DNA of 64,000 nt from Solimonas flava DSM 18980 (GTDB lineage: Bacteria; Pseudomonadota; Gammaproteobacteria; Nevskiales; Nevskiaceae), in assembly GCF_000426685.1 (NCBI RefSeq), contig NZ_AUFV01000010.1, positions 62,001 through 126,000 on the forward strand, read 5' to 3'. A program made the position numbers and the translations under genes. This document shows positions 8,560 to 15,940 of this stretch, one piece after another. Position 1 is the stretch's first letter. Every line of letters starts with the position of its first letter. The notes below the pieces were generated by a model that worked only from the letters and a program-made list of their open reading frames with translations, ran no database searches and was not told where the DNA came from.

Positions 8560-9645
8560 CTAGTGTGCGCCGGACGCCAGGCGGTCGCCAGACGTCCCGG
8601 CGCCTGGCGCCTGTTGCGCGGCGACCCAGCTTTCGAGGCGTTGCCGCTCGTCGGCAAAGGCGCGCCCGATCGCCGCGTGCAGGCCGTCGTGCGCGAACCA
8701 GTGTGCCGAGTACGCGAGTTCGGCGGCGAAGCCGCGCGCCAGCTTGTGCTCGCCCTGCACGCCGGCGTCGAAGTGCGGCAGTCCGCGCGCGAGGCAGCGC
8801 TCGATGCCCTGGTAGTAGCAAAGCTCGAAGTGCAGGGCGTCGACCGGCATTGCCGCGCCCCAGTGGCGGCCGTAGAGCGTGTCGCCATCCTCGAAGAAGA
8901 AGGCCATCGCCAGCAGGCGTGTGCCGTGGCGGGCGAGGCAGAACGACATGCGTGCGCCGAACGCGTCCGCCCAGCGGCGCAGGCAGTCGAGATTGAGGTA
9001 CGGCTCCTGGCCGCGCTGCGCATAGGTGCCGGCGTACAGCGCGTAGACCTGCGGCCATTCCGTGTCCGACAGCTCGGCACCGGTGCGCCACTCGATCGTC
9101 AGCTCCGTCAGCTTGCGGCGTTCGGCGCGGATGTTCTTGCGCTTCTTGCCCGGCAGGCGGGCGAGAAAGGCGTCGAAATCGGCGGCACCGTCGGCATGCC
9201 AGACGTAGCGTGGCTGGGCGCGGCCGATCCAGCCGTCGGCGGCCAGCAGCGCCAGCTCCTCGCGCGGCAGGAACAGCACGTGCGCGCCCGAGCCGGCGCG
9301 GCCGGCCTGTTCGCGCAGCGTTGCGCCGAGCGCGCGCCGGCCGGCGTCGTCCGCGGCGAGCAGACGCGGGCCGGGCACCGGCGTGAACGGCACGCAGGCG
9401 ACCTGCTTCGGGTAATAGCGCAGTCCCATCTGGCGGTAGACGCGCGCGATCTCGAAATCGAAGACGAATTCGCCCCAGGAATGACTTTTCTCGTAGCACC
9501 AGACGCGGCCGGCGACGGTCTCGATGTGGCGCGGCGTCCAGCCGGTCTCCGGCGTCACGCAGCCGCTGTCCTCGAGCGCGGCGATGTAGGCCGGATCGGT
9601 GAACAGCGTGGCGGGCGGCAGGCGGGATGGCACGGCTGCGATCAT
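8560..9645 (-). CDS. FemAB/GNAT-fold protein (PF04339, DUF482-like)
   Basis: A 361-residue protein. Typical family segments are seen: WGEFVFDFEIARVY (fold core), YYPKQVACVPFTPVPGPRLL, the basic GKKRKNIRAERRK, and FDAGVQGEHKLARGF near the C-terminus, where the family has an invariant GEHK. These proteins have a tandem GNAT fold related to FemAB peptidyltransferases and are annotated as peptidoglycan biosynthesis/recognition; the acceptor is unknown. The start is uncertain: MIAAV at 9645 fits the family N-terminus, while longer in-frame starts at 9669 and 9675 lack a ribosome site. It is divergent from msrA. Confidence 0.82.
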   Translation of the reverse strand: MIAAVPSRLPPATLFTDPAYIAALEDSGCVTPETGWTPRHIETVAGRVWCYEKSHSWGEFVFDFEIARVYRQMGLRYYPKQVACVPFTPVPGPRLLAADDAGRRALGATLREQAGRAGSGAHVLFLPREELALLAADGWIGRAQPRYVWHADGAADFDAFLARLPGKKRKNIRAERRKLTELTIEWRTGAELSDTEWPQVYALYAGTYAQRGQEPYLNLDCLRRWADAFGARMSFCLARHGTRLLAMAFFFEDGDTLYGRHWGAAMPVDALHFELCYYQGIERCLARGLPHFDAGVQGEHKLARGFAAELAYSAHWFAHDGLHAAIGRAFADERQRLESWVAAQQAPGAGTSGDRLASGAH

Positions 9646-9731
9646 TGTGGCGCAAATATCCGCCCCCATCTTCACGAACCCGGCCGGCGCAGGCGTTATC
9701 GTGTGGCCGGTCCCCGCATTCGGAGCAGACG

Positions 9732-10352
9732 ATGATCGGCAGTTTTTTCGGCGGCAGTCTCAAGATCAGTCCCAAGGACGTTCCGGCCGCGGCCTACGAT
9801 CCGCCGGAAAGCGGCGCGCCGAAGCTCGCGGTACTGGCCGGCGGCTGCTTCTGGTGCGTCGAGGCGGTCTATCGCGAGCTCGACGGCGTGCTGGCGGTGA
9901 CCTCCGGCTACGCCGGCGGCAGCGCGCAGACGGCCGACTACAAGGCCGTCTGCACAGGCGACACCGGCCACGCCGAGGTCGTGCAGATCGCCTACGATCC
10001 GGCGCGGACCAGCTTCGGCAAGCTGCTGAAGATTTTCTTCACGGTCGCCCACGATCCGACGCAGCTGAACCGCCAGGGCAATGATGTCGGCACGCAATAC
10101 CGTTCGGCGATCTTCTACGCCGACGCGCAGCAGCGGCAGGTCGCCGAGGCTTACATCGCCCAGCTCGACGCCGCCGGCGTCTACAAGGCGAAGATCGTGA
10201 CCCGGCTCGAGCCGCTGCAGGCCTTCTTCGAGGCCGAGGCCTACCACCAGAACTACGCGGCGCTGCACCCGGACCAGCCCTACATCGCCGCGATCGCGCT
10301 GCCGAAGGTCGACAAGCTGCGCGCCTACTTCGGCGAAGACCTCAAGGTCTAG
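9732..10352 (+). CDS. msrA: Peptide-methionine (S)-S-oxide reductase
   Basis: Repairs methionine-S-sulfoxide in proteins. The 206-residue protein contains the active-site GGCFWCVEA (nucleophilic Cys39), the SGYAGG and TGHAEVV motifs, and YRSAIFY, all diagnostic of MsrA. Further cysteines at positions 42 and about 66 could act in resolving; no C-terminal resolving pair is present. The ATG at 9732 follows GGAGCAGACG. The N-terminal 30 residues (MIGSFFGGSLKISPKDVPAA) precede the catalytic domain, as in many cytosolic MsrA proteins. An in-frame upstream start would add 35 residues without support. Confidence 0.96.
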   Translation: MIGSFFGGSLKISPKDVPAAAYDPPESGAPKLAVLAGGCFWCVEAVYRELDGVLAVTSGYAGGSAQTADYKAVCTGDTGHAEVVQIAYDPARTSFGKLLKIFFTVAHDPTQLNRQGNDVGTQYRSAIFYADAQQRQVAEAYIAQLDAAGVYKAKIVTRLEPLQAFFEAEAYHQNYAALHPDQPYIAAIALPKVDKLRAYFGEDLKV

Positions 10353-10417
10353 CAGCGGTGCGGGCGAACCGCCGGCTGCGTCACAGTGCGCGGCCGGCTT
10401 AAGGATTCTTTATGGTT

Positions 10418-10431
10418 TTCTTAATCAAGAA
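10418..10431. promoter_or_regulatory. AT-rich palindrome upstream of the hemerythrin gene
   Basis: TTCTTAATCAAGAA: 5-bp arms around AATC, within an unusually AT-rich block (10399-10437) 84 bases before the ATG. It may be a regulator operator or part of a promoter. No known consensus (FNR, NnrR, NsrR) is matched exactly. Confidence 0.35.
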
Positions 10432-10514
10432 ATAAGAACGCCGGCGCCCTCGCCTGCCTACAGTGGCGGCCATCCGGAGCAAGGCCTCCGCCACCATCCA
10501 CGAGGGAACAGACC

Positions 10515-11219
10515 ATGCAGCACAGTGAACAGACCGCGGCGCGCTACGACATCTACGCGCGCATCCACAAGGCCATCCGCGCGATGATGAGCGAGACGCT
10601 GACGGCGGTCGGGCGCTGCGACTGGCACGATCGCGATGAATGCGCGCAGACGCTGGCCCAGGTCCGCGATCTCGCCGACTTCTGCTTCGCGCACCTCACG
10701 CACGAGAACCAGTTCCTGCATCCGGCGATGGAAGCGCGCGCGCCGACGACGTCGATGGCGGTCGCGCACGAACACGTCGAGCACGAGGCGGCGATCAAGC
10801 GTCTGCGCACGCAGGCCGCCGCCGTCGAAATGCTGAACGGCGACGCGCGCCTGGCCGCCGGCGACGCGCTGTACCGCATGCTCGCCGCCTTCGTCGGCGA
10901 GAACTTCCTGCACATGCACGATGAGGAGACGCGCCACAACGCGGTGCTGTGGGCGACCCGCAGCGACGCCGAGATCGCCGGCATCGAACAGGCCCTGGTC
11001 CGCTCGCTGACGCCGGTCGAGAATCAGCAGTCGATGCGCTGGATGATTCCGGCGCTGACGCATCACGAGCGCGTCGCGCTGTTCGCCGGCATGCGCGAGC
11101 ATGCGCCGGCGCCGGTGTTCGAAGGCACGCTGGCGATGGCGCGCGGCCTGCTGTCGGCCGCCGACTGGAACAAGCTCGACGCGGCGCTGCAGCTCGACGT
11201 CGAGGTCGACGCGGCCTGA
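10515..11219 (+). CDS. Hemerythrin HHE domain protein
   Basis: A 234-residue helical protein. Residues 15-150 carry the His/Glu pattern of a hemerythrin di-iron site: RIHKAIR, FCFAHLTHENQFLHPAME, VAHEHVEHEAAIKRL and ENFLHMHDEE. The C-terminal ~80 residues (NQQSMRWMIPALTHHERVALFAGMR and onward) contain a second His pair and resemble the tail of hemerythrin-like proteins linked to NO or oxygen stress. It is predicted cytoplasmic. A possible AT-rich control region lies upstream (10399-10437). Whether it senses O2 or NO, or repairs iron-sulfur clusters, cannot be decided here. Confidence 0.85.
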   Translation: MQHSEQTAARYDIYARIHKAIRAMMSETLTAVGRCDWHDRDECAQTLAQVRDLADFCFAHLTHENQFLHPAMEARAPTTSMAVAHEHVEHEAAIKRLRTQAAAVEMLNGDARLAAGDALYRMLAAFVGENFLHMHDEETRHNAVLWATRSDAEIAGIEQALVRSLTPVENQQSMRWMIPALTHHERVALFAGMREHAPAPVFEGTLAMARGLLSAADWNKLDAALQLDVEVDAA

Positions 11220-11250
11220 GGCGGCGTCCGCGCGTCCCGGCGGGATTTTC

Positions 11251-12600
11251 TCAGGCCACTTCGGTCAGGCGCAGCGGCCGGCCGACGTGCAGACGGAAGC
11301 GGCCACGGCCGGTCTTCTCGATGCGCAGGCAGTCGCTGCGCTCGGCCAGGCGCCGGGCGAGCAGCACGAGGCGCGCTTCGAGGTTGTCGGCGATTTCCGG
11401 CAGGCGCAGCGAGGGATCGAGGCGCAGCTCACGATTGCTGAAATCGGCGCGGCCGTCCTGCTGCCAGCTGCCGAGCAGCTTCCAGATGATGGCGCCGGCG
11501 ACGCCCTTGATGAGGTAGTCGTCATCGAGGAACACGCTGTCGTCGCCGCGGTAGCGGCGCACCGTCAGCGGCGCGCCGGCGGACGCCGGCGCCGGTGCCG
11601 GAGCGACGCCGCGTTCGTCGGCGACCGCCTCGGCTTCGTCCTGCTGGGCCGCCCGCTGCGCCTGTTCGAGCGCCAGCCCGAGCTGGGCGGCGAGCGCCAT
11701 CAGCGCGTCCTCGTCGTCGTAGCCGAAGCGGCGCTGCTGCGGGCTCTCGGCGTAGAGCACGCCGAGCACTTCGCCGCCATGCACGATCGGCACCGCGAGC
11801 TGGCTCTCGGCGTCGGCGAGGCCGGGAAAGGCGATTTCGGTCGGCGCCGGCGGCAGGCCGCTGCCCTGCGCGGCGGCGCGCACGTAGCTGTAGTCGGAAG
11901 TGGCGTAGTTGATGCGGATCGGGATGTTGTGCGCGGCGGCGACGCCGATCACGCCGTCGCCGAGCGCGATCTCCGCGCCGACGCCGGACTCGGCATAGCC
12001 GCGGCTGGCGATCGCGTAGAGCCGGCCGCGGCCGGCGTCCAGCATCAGCAGCAGGGCGTGGCGGATGTCGAAGTGGCGCTCGAGCGCATCGAGCGCGGCG
12101 TCGAGCAGCGCCTCGAAGCCGCCGTTGCACGATGCGATCGCGGTCGACGCGGCGCGCAGCGCGGCGAGCGGTTTGCGGCCAGGGGCCTGCGGCAGCGGCG
12201 CCAGACCGGGGACGGCCTCGATCTCGCGCACGCGGTAGACGTCGGCGCCACGCAGGCGGAACACCGCCGCCATGCTGCTGTGCGAGGCGATGCCGGCGAG
12301 TCGCGCCTTCATGCGCTCGAACAGCGGCCCCTCGGATTCGGTGCGCAGGTAGTCCAGCGTCAGGCGATAGCTGGCGCCGGTCTGCGAGTCGGTCGCGTAC
12401 AGCACGGCCTCGCGCCGGCACAGGACGTTCTCGCGGGTCTTGTTGAAGAACTGGAAGCTGAGGGCCAGATGTGCGGCGTCGACGTACTCGGCATGCGAGA
12501 CGAGCGTGACGTTGGGCACTCCGTCGGCCGAGACGGTGGCGATCGCGCAGGGGATCGCGCTGTCGAGGCATTCGCGGACCGCGTCGAGATCGGGCTTCAC
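11251..12600 (-). CDS. PNPOx-like/GAF/winged-helix-like three-domain protein
   Basis: A 449-residue protein with three parts. Residues 1-130 look like a pyridoxamine-phosphate-oxidase-like split barrel (IPCAIATVSADGVPNVTLVS, LSFQFFNKTRENV, the flavin-binding fold). Residues 145-315 are a GAF domain (LLLMLDAGRGRLYAIASRGY, GDGVIGVAAAHNIPIRI, LAVPIVHGGEVLGVLYAES). Residues 350-449 form a helical domain with a beta wing (IIWKLLGSWQQDG, EIADNLEARLVLLARRL, GRGRFRLHVGRPL), which I read as DNA-binding-like by pattern only. The GTG start overlaps the TGA of the upstream small PNPOx-like gene (GTGA), giving tight coupling. It is probably a redox- or ligand-responsive regulator; this is inferred. Confidence 0.72.
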   Translation of the reverse strand: MKPDLDAVRECLDSAIPCAIATVSADGVPNVTLVSHAEYVDAAHLALSFQFFNKTRENVLCRREAVLYATDSQTGASYRLTLDYLRTESEGPLFERMKARLAGIASHSSMAAVFRLRGADVYRVREIEAVPGLAPLPQAPGRKPLAALRAASTAIASCNGGFEALLDAALDALERHFDIRHALLLMLDAGRGRLYAIASRGYAESGVGAEIALGDGVIGVAAAHNIPIRINYATSDYSYVRAAAQGSGLPPAPTEIAFPGLADAESQLAVPIVHGGEVLGVLYAESPQQRRFGYDDEDALMALAAQLGLALEQAQRAAQQDEAEAVADERGVAPAPAPASAGAPLTVRRYRGDDSVFLDDDYLIKGVAGAIIWKLLGSWQQDGRADFSNRELRLDPSLRLPEIADNLEARLVLLARRLAERSDCLRIEKTGRGRFRLHVGRPLRLTEVA

Positions 12601-13106
12601 GGCGTGTGATCGGGAATGCGCTGGCCGGCCTGCGGACCCGGCGTCTGCTCGAAAGCGGTGTGCGGGACGAACGCGATCGCGGCGAGCGCCGCCGGCGTGC
12701 CGCCGATGATGACCCGCACCAGCGGCCGGCTGAAGCCCATCGGCTCGATCATGGCCGCGAACGTCTCGAAATGCCGTTCGGCGAGCGCCGCCGTTTCGGC
12801 CGGCGGCAGCGCGACGCGCACCGCATGGCCCTTCAGCTGCAGCGTCCGGTGGGTCTCGGGGGCATTGATGACGACCGCCAGGTCCGGATCGATGTCCAGG
12901 TCGCGCAGGAGCTGCGCCGCCTGTTCGGGATGCACGATCAGCAGCAGCCCGCGGCGGTCGTCGGCGATGCGCACCCCGAGCGCACGTGCCAGCGTCGGCC
13001 GCATCTGGCGGTCGCGACTGGCGACGTAGAGCGAGCGCGGCCCCGCAATGAACGCGGCCTGCTCGGCCGTCAGTGTGGTGACAGGGTTACCCATGCCGCG
13101 GATCAT
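12597..13106 (-). CDS. Pyridoxamine 5'-phosphate oxidase-like flavin-barrel protein
   Basis: A 169-residue protein of the PNPOx-like split-barrel fold: AAFIAGPRSLYVASRDRQMRP at the N-terminus, then LAVVINAPETHRTLQLKGHAVRV, the strand that in relatives lines the FMN or F420 pocket. True PdxH residues are not evident, so it is not assigned to vitamin B6 synthesis. It is translationally coupled (four-base overlap) to the PNPOx/GAF protein, and the two likely work together. An alternative ATG at 13094 would shorten it by four residues. Confidence 0.72.
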   Translation of the reverse strand: MIRGMGNPVTTLTAEQAAFIAGPRSLYVASRDRQMRPTLARALGVRIADDRRGLLLIVHPEQAAQLLRDLDIDPDLAVVINAPETHRTLQLKGHAVRVALPPAETAALAERHFETFAAMIEPMGFSRPLVRVIIGGTPAALAAIAFVPHTAFEQTPGPQAGQRIPDHTP

Positions 13107-13191
13107 AGCGGCGCCGGCGCTCCACCGGCGTCACGGCGGCCTTACAAATCCCTCACAAATGCCGGATGGCAGGCGCCGGGCCTCTCGACCC

Positions 13192-13491
13192 CTAGCGTCG
13201 CCGTCCGAACCAGCCGCGCAGGCGCAGCTCGGTGCGGTCGAGGAAGCCGGCGAAGGCGTGCGACTCGCCGGCGACGATCGCCGCGCCGGCGGCGGCGATC
13301 AGCGAGCCCGGCCCGGGCGCCGGCATCAGGATTACCCCGACGGTGATCAGCCCGCCGCCGCCCGCCAGCAGCAGCGGCCGCTGCCAGCGGTAGCGGTGCT
13401 GCTGCTGGCGGAGGGCGTGGTAGCGGGCAAAGCGCTCGCCCGGCGGCGCTTCCCTGAGAAACGTCCAGTGCTCGCGAAGGCGGCCGCTCAC
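13192..13491 (-). CDS. PGPGW-type small membrane protein
   Basis: About 99 residues if started at the GTG at 13491; no ATG is available. An N-terminal amphipathic stretch (LREHWTFLREAPPGERFARYH) leads into two hydrophobic segments (PLLLAGGGGLITVGVILMPA and LIAAAGAAIVAGES) separated by PGPG, the hallmark of the putative PGPGW transmembrane family, then a basic tail. The function is unknown. It starts nine bases after the stop of the alcohol dehydrogenase gene on the same strand. Confidence 0.6.
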   Translation of the reverse strand: MSGRLREHWTFLREAPPGERFARYHALRQQQHRYRWQRPLLLAGGGGLITVGVILMPAPGPGSLIAAAGAAIVAGESHAFAGFLDRTELRLRGWFGRRR

Positions 13492-13499
13492 CGGGCCCT

Positions 13500-14549
13500 T
13501 CAGGCGCCGAGCGTGGCGTTGTCGATGACGAAGCGGTACTTCACGTCGCTCTTGAGCATGCGTTCGTAGGCCTCGTTGATCTTGGCGATCGGGATCAGCT
13601 CGATGTCGGAGACGATGCCGTGCTCGGCGCAGAAGTCCAGCATTTCCTGCGTTTCGCGAATGCCGCCGATCAGCGAGCCGCCGAGCTTGCGGCGCGAGAA
13701 GATCAGGTGCTGGAACTGCAGCGTCGGCGGTGTGTCCGGCACGCCGACCAGCGCCATCTCGCCGTCGCGCTTGAGCAGCGCGAGGTAGGCGTTGATGTCG
13801 TGCGGCGCCGACACGGTGTCGAGGATGAAGTCGAAGCTCTTCACGTGCGCTTTCATCTGCGCCTTGTCCTTCGACACCACCACTTCGCGGGCGCCGAGGC
13901 GCCTGGCGTCCTCGGCCTTGCCGGGTGAGGTCGTGAACAGCACGACGTGGGCGCCGAACGCGTGCGCGAACTTCACCGCCATGTGACCGAGGCCGCCAAG
14001 GCCGACGACGCCGACTTTCTGGCCGGGCCCGACCTTCCAGTGGCGCAGCGGCGAGTACGTGGTGATGCCGGCGCACAGCAGCGGCGCGGTGGCGGCGAGA
14101 TCGAGCTTCGGCGAGATGTGCAGCGTAAAGGACTCGTCGACGACGATGTGGTTCGAATAGCCGCCGTAGGTCGGCGTCTTGCCGTCGCGCTCCAGCGCGT
14201 TGTAGGTGCCGGTGAAACCGTTCTCGCAGTACTGTTCCAGCCCCTCGGTGCAGGCCGGGCAGGTGCGGCACGCGTCGACCATGCAGCCGACGCCGGCGAG
14301 GTCGCCGACCTTGAAGCCCTGCACGTGCGCGCCGACCTCGACGACGCGGCCGACGATCTCGTGGCCCGGCACCATCGGGAAGAGGCCGTGGCCCCATTCG
14401 TCGCGCACCTGATGCAGATCGGAGTGGCAGACCCCGCAGTAGGCGATCTCGATGCGCACGTCGTGCGGACCGGGCGCGCGGCGCTCGAAGCGGAACGGCC
14501 CGAGCGGGGTCTTGGCGGCGGGGGCGGCGTAGCCGAGGGCGGCGGTCAT
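13500..14549 (-). CDS. Zinc-dependent alcohol dehydrogenase (YahK/CAD-like)
   Basis: A 349-residue medium-chain dehydrogenase. Catalytic zinc site: GVCHSDLH and the GHEIVG motif. Structural zinc: four Cys in the segment CMVDACRTCPACTEGLEQYC. Rossmann motif GVVGLGGLGHMAVKFA. The pattern matches NAD(P)-dependent aldehyde reductases of the YahK/AdhC/cinnamyl-alcohol group. The ATG at 14549 is chosen because AGGAG sits seven bases before it; a longer ATG at 14594 lacks this. The likely role is NADPH-dependent detoxification of aldehydes, with no pathway context nearby. Confidence 0.92.
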   Translation of the reverse strand: MTAALGYAAPAAKTPLGPFRFERRAPGPHDVRIEIAYCGVCHSDLHQVRDEWGHGLFPMVPGHEIVGRVVEVGAHVQGFKVGDLAGVGCMVDACRTCPACTEGLEQYCENGFTGTYNALERDGKTPTYGGYSNHIVVDESFTLHISPKLDLAATAPLLCAGITTYSPLRHWKVGPGQKVGVVGLGGLGHMAVKFAHAFGAHVVLFTTSPGKAEDARRLGAREVVVSKDKAQMKAHVKSFDFILDTVSAPHDINAYLALLKRDGEMALVGVPDTPPTLQFQHLIFSRRKLGGSLIGGIRETQEMLDFCAEHGIVSDIELIPIAKINEAYERMLKSDVKYRFVIDNATLGA

Positions 14550-14705
14550 GGGAAGGCTCCTGGACGGAAGTCGGGAGCCCGCATCATGCCGCACGATGAT
14601 GAACGCCGGGAAAATCGCGGCGGATCAGGCAAGGCCGGGCCGCGGTTTGGGCAGGCCGGAGATGAGAACGCAAGGTTGCGTGGCGTTCCCGGCGGGCGCC
14701 GGGCG

Positions 14706-15884
14706 CTATACGACCTCGCCGGCCGCGTGACCGGAGGCCCAGGCCCACTGGAAGTTGTAGCCGCCGAGCCAGCCAGTGACGTCGACGACTTCGCCGACGA
14801 AGTGCAGGCCCGGCACTTTGCGCGATTCCATCGTCGCCGACGACAGCTCGTGCGTGTCGACACCGCCGAGCGTGACCTCGGCGGTGCGGTAGCCCTCGGT
14901 GCCGCTGGCGACGATCGGCCAGTCGTGCAGCCGGGCGGCCAGTTCCTTCAGCTCCTGCGCCCTGAACTGCTTCAGCGGCCGGCTCGGCAGCCAGCGCTCG
15001 CAAAGCCGCTGCGCGAAGCGCGACGGCAGCACGCCGGCCAGCGCGGTGCGCAGTTCGGCGTTCGGATGCGTGTGCTGCTGCTCGCTCAGGTAGTCGAGCG
15101 CGTCGAGGTTCGGCAGCCAGTCGACGCGCAGTTCGTCCTTCGGCTGCCAGTACGAGGAGATCTGCAGGATCGCTGGCCCGGACAGGCCGCGATGCGTGAA
15201 CAGCAGGCCGGCGCGAAAGGCCTGTCCGTTGGCGCGCGTCTCGACCGGCAGGGCGATGCCGGCCAGCGGCGCGAAATCGTCGAGCGGCGCGCCCGACAGC
15301 GTCAGCGGCACCAGGCCCGCGCGTGTCGGCAATACCGTGTGCCCGAACTGGCGCGCGAGCTGGTAGCCGTAGCCGCTGGCGCCCAGGCTCGGGATCGACA
15401 GGCCGCCGCTGGCGACCACCAGCGAGCCGCAGCTCAGCTCGCCGAGCGCACTGGTGCGCAGGCGGAAGCCGTCCGCGCCGCGCTCGACCTGTTCGACGCT
15501 GCAGTTGACCGCGATCTGCACCGCCGCCGCCGCGCATTCGTCGAGCAGCAGGCGCACGATCTGCTTCGAGGACTCGTCGCAGAACAGCTGGCCGAGTTCC
15601 TTCTCATGCCAGGCGATGCCGTGCCGCTCGACCAGGCCGATGAAATGCGCCGGCGTGTAGCGGGCCAGCGCCGACTTGCAGAAGTGCGGATTGGCCGACA
15701 GATAGTTGCGGGCGCCGACTTCGAGATTGGTGAAATTGCAGCGCCCGCCGCCGGACATCAGGATCTTCTTGCCGACGCGGTTGGCGTGCTCGATCACCAG
15801 CACGCGGCGACCGCGCTGGCCGGCGGTCGCCGCGCACATCAGGCCGGCGGCACCGCCGCCGATGACGATGACGTCGTAGCGCAT
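14706..15884 (-). CDS. HI0933/YhiN-type flavoprotein oxidoreductase
   Basis: A 392-residue FAD protein. The N-terminal dinucleotide-binding motif is VIVIGGGAAGLMCAATAGQRG, followed by VLVIEHANRVGKKILMSGGGRCNFTN, which is diagnostic of the HI0933-like family (also called BaiN/YhiN-like). The C-terminal LPGLHFVGEVVDVTGWLGGYNFQWAWASG segment is the second FAD contact. The substrate in this family is not established. It stands alone, 56 bases from the helicase gene downstream of it in map order. Confidence 0.9.
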   Translation of the reverse strand: MRYDVIVIGGGAAGLMCAATAGQRGRRVLVIEHANRVGKKILMSGGGRCNFTNLEVGARNYLSANPHFCKSALARYTPAHFIGLVERHGIAWHEKELGQLFCDESSKQIVRLLLDECAAAAVQIAVNCSVEQVERGADGFRLRTSALGELSCGSLVVASGGLSIPSLGASGYGYQLARQFGHTVLPTRAGLVPLTLSGAPLDDFAPLAGIALPVETRANGQAFRAGLLFTHRGLSGPAILQISSYWQPKDELRVDWLPNLDALDYLSEQQHTHPNAELRTALAGVLPSRFAQRLCERWLPSRPLKQFRAQELKELAARLHDWPIVASGTEGYRTAEVTLGGVDTHELSSATMESRKVPGLHFVGEVVDVTGWLGGYNFQWAWASGHAAGEVV

Positions 15885-15940
15885 GGCTTCAGCGCGGCGC
15901 GGCGCGCGCGCGACGGGCTCGGCTCACGAAGGACCGGCGC

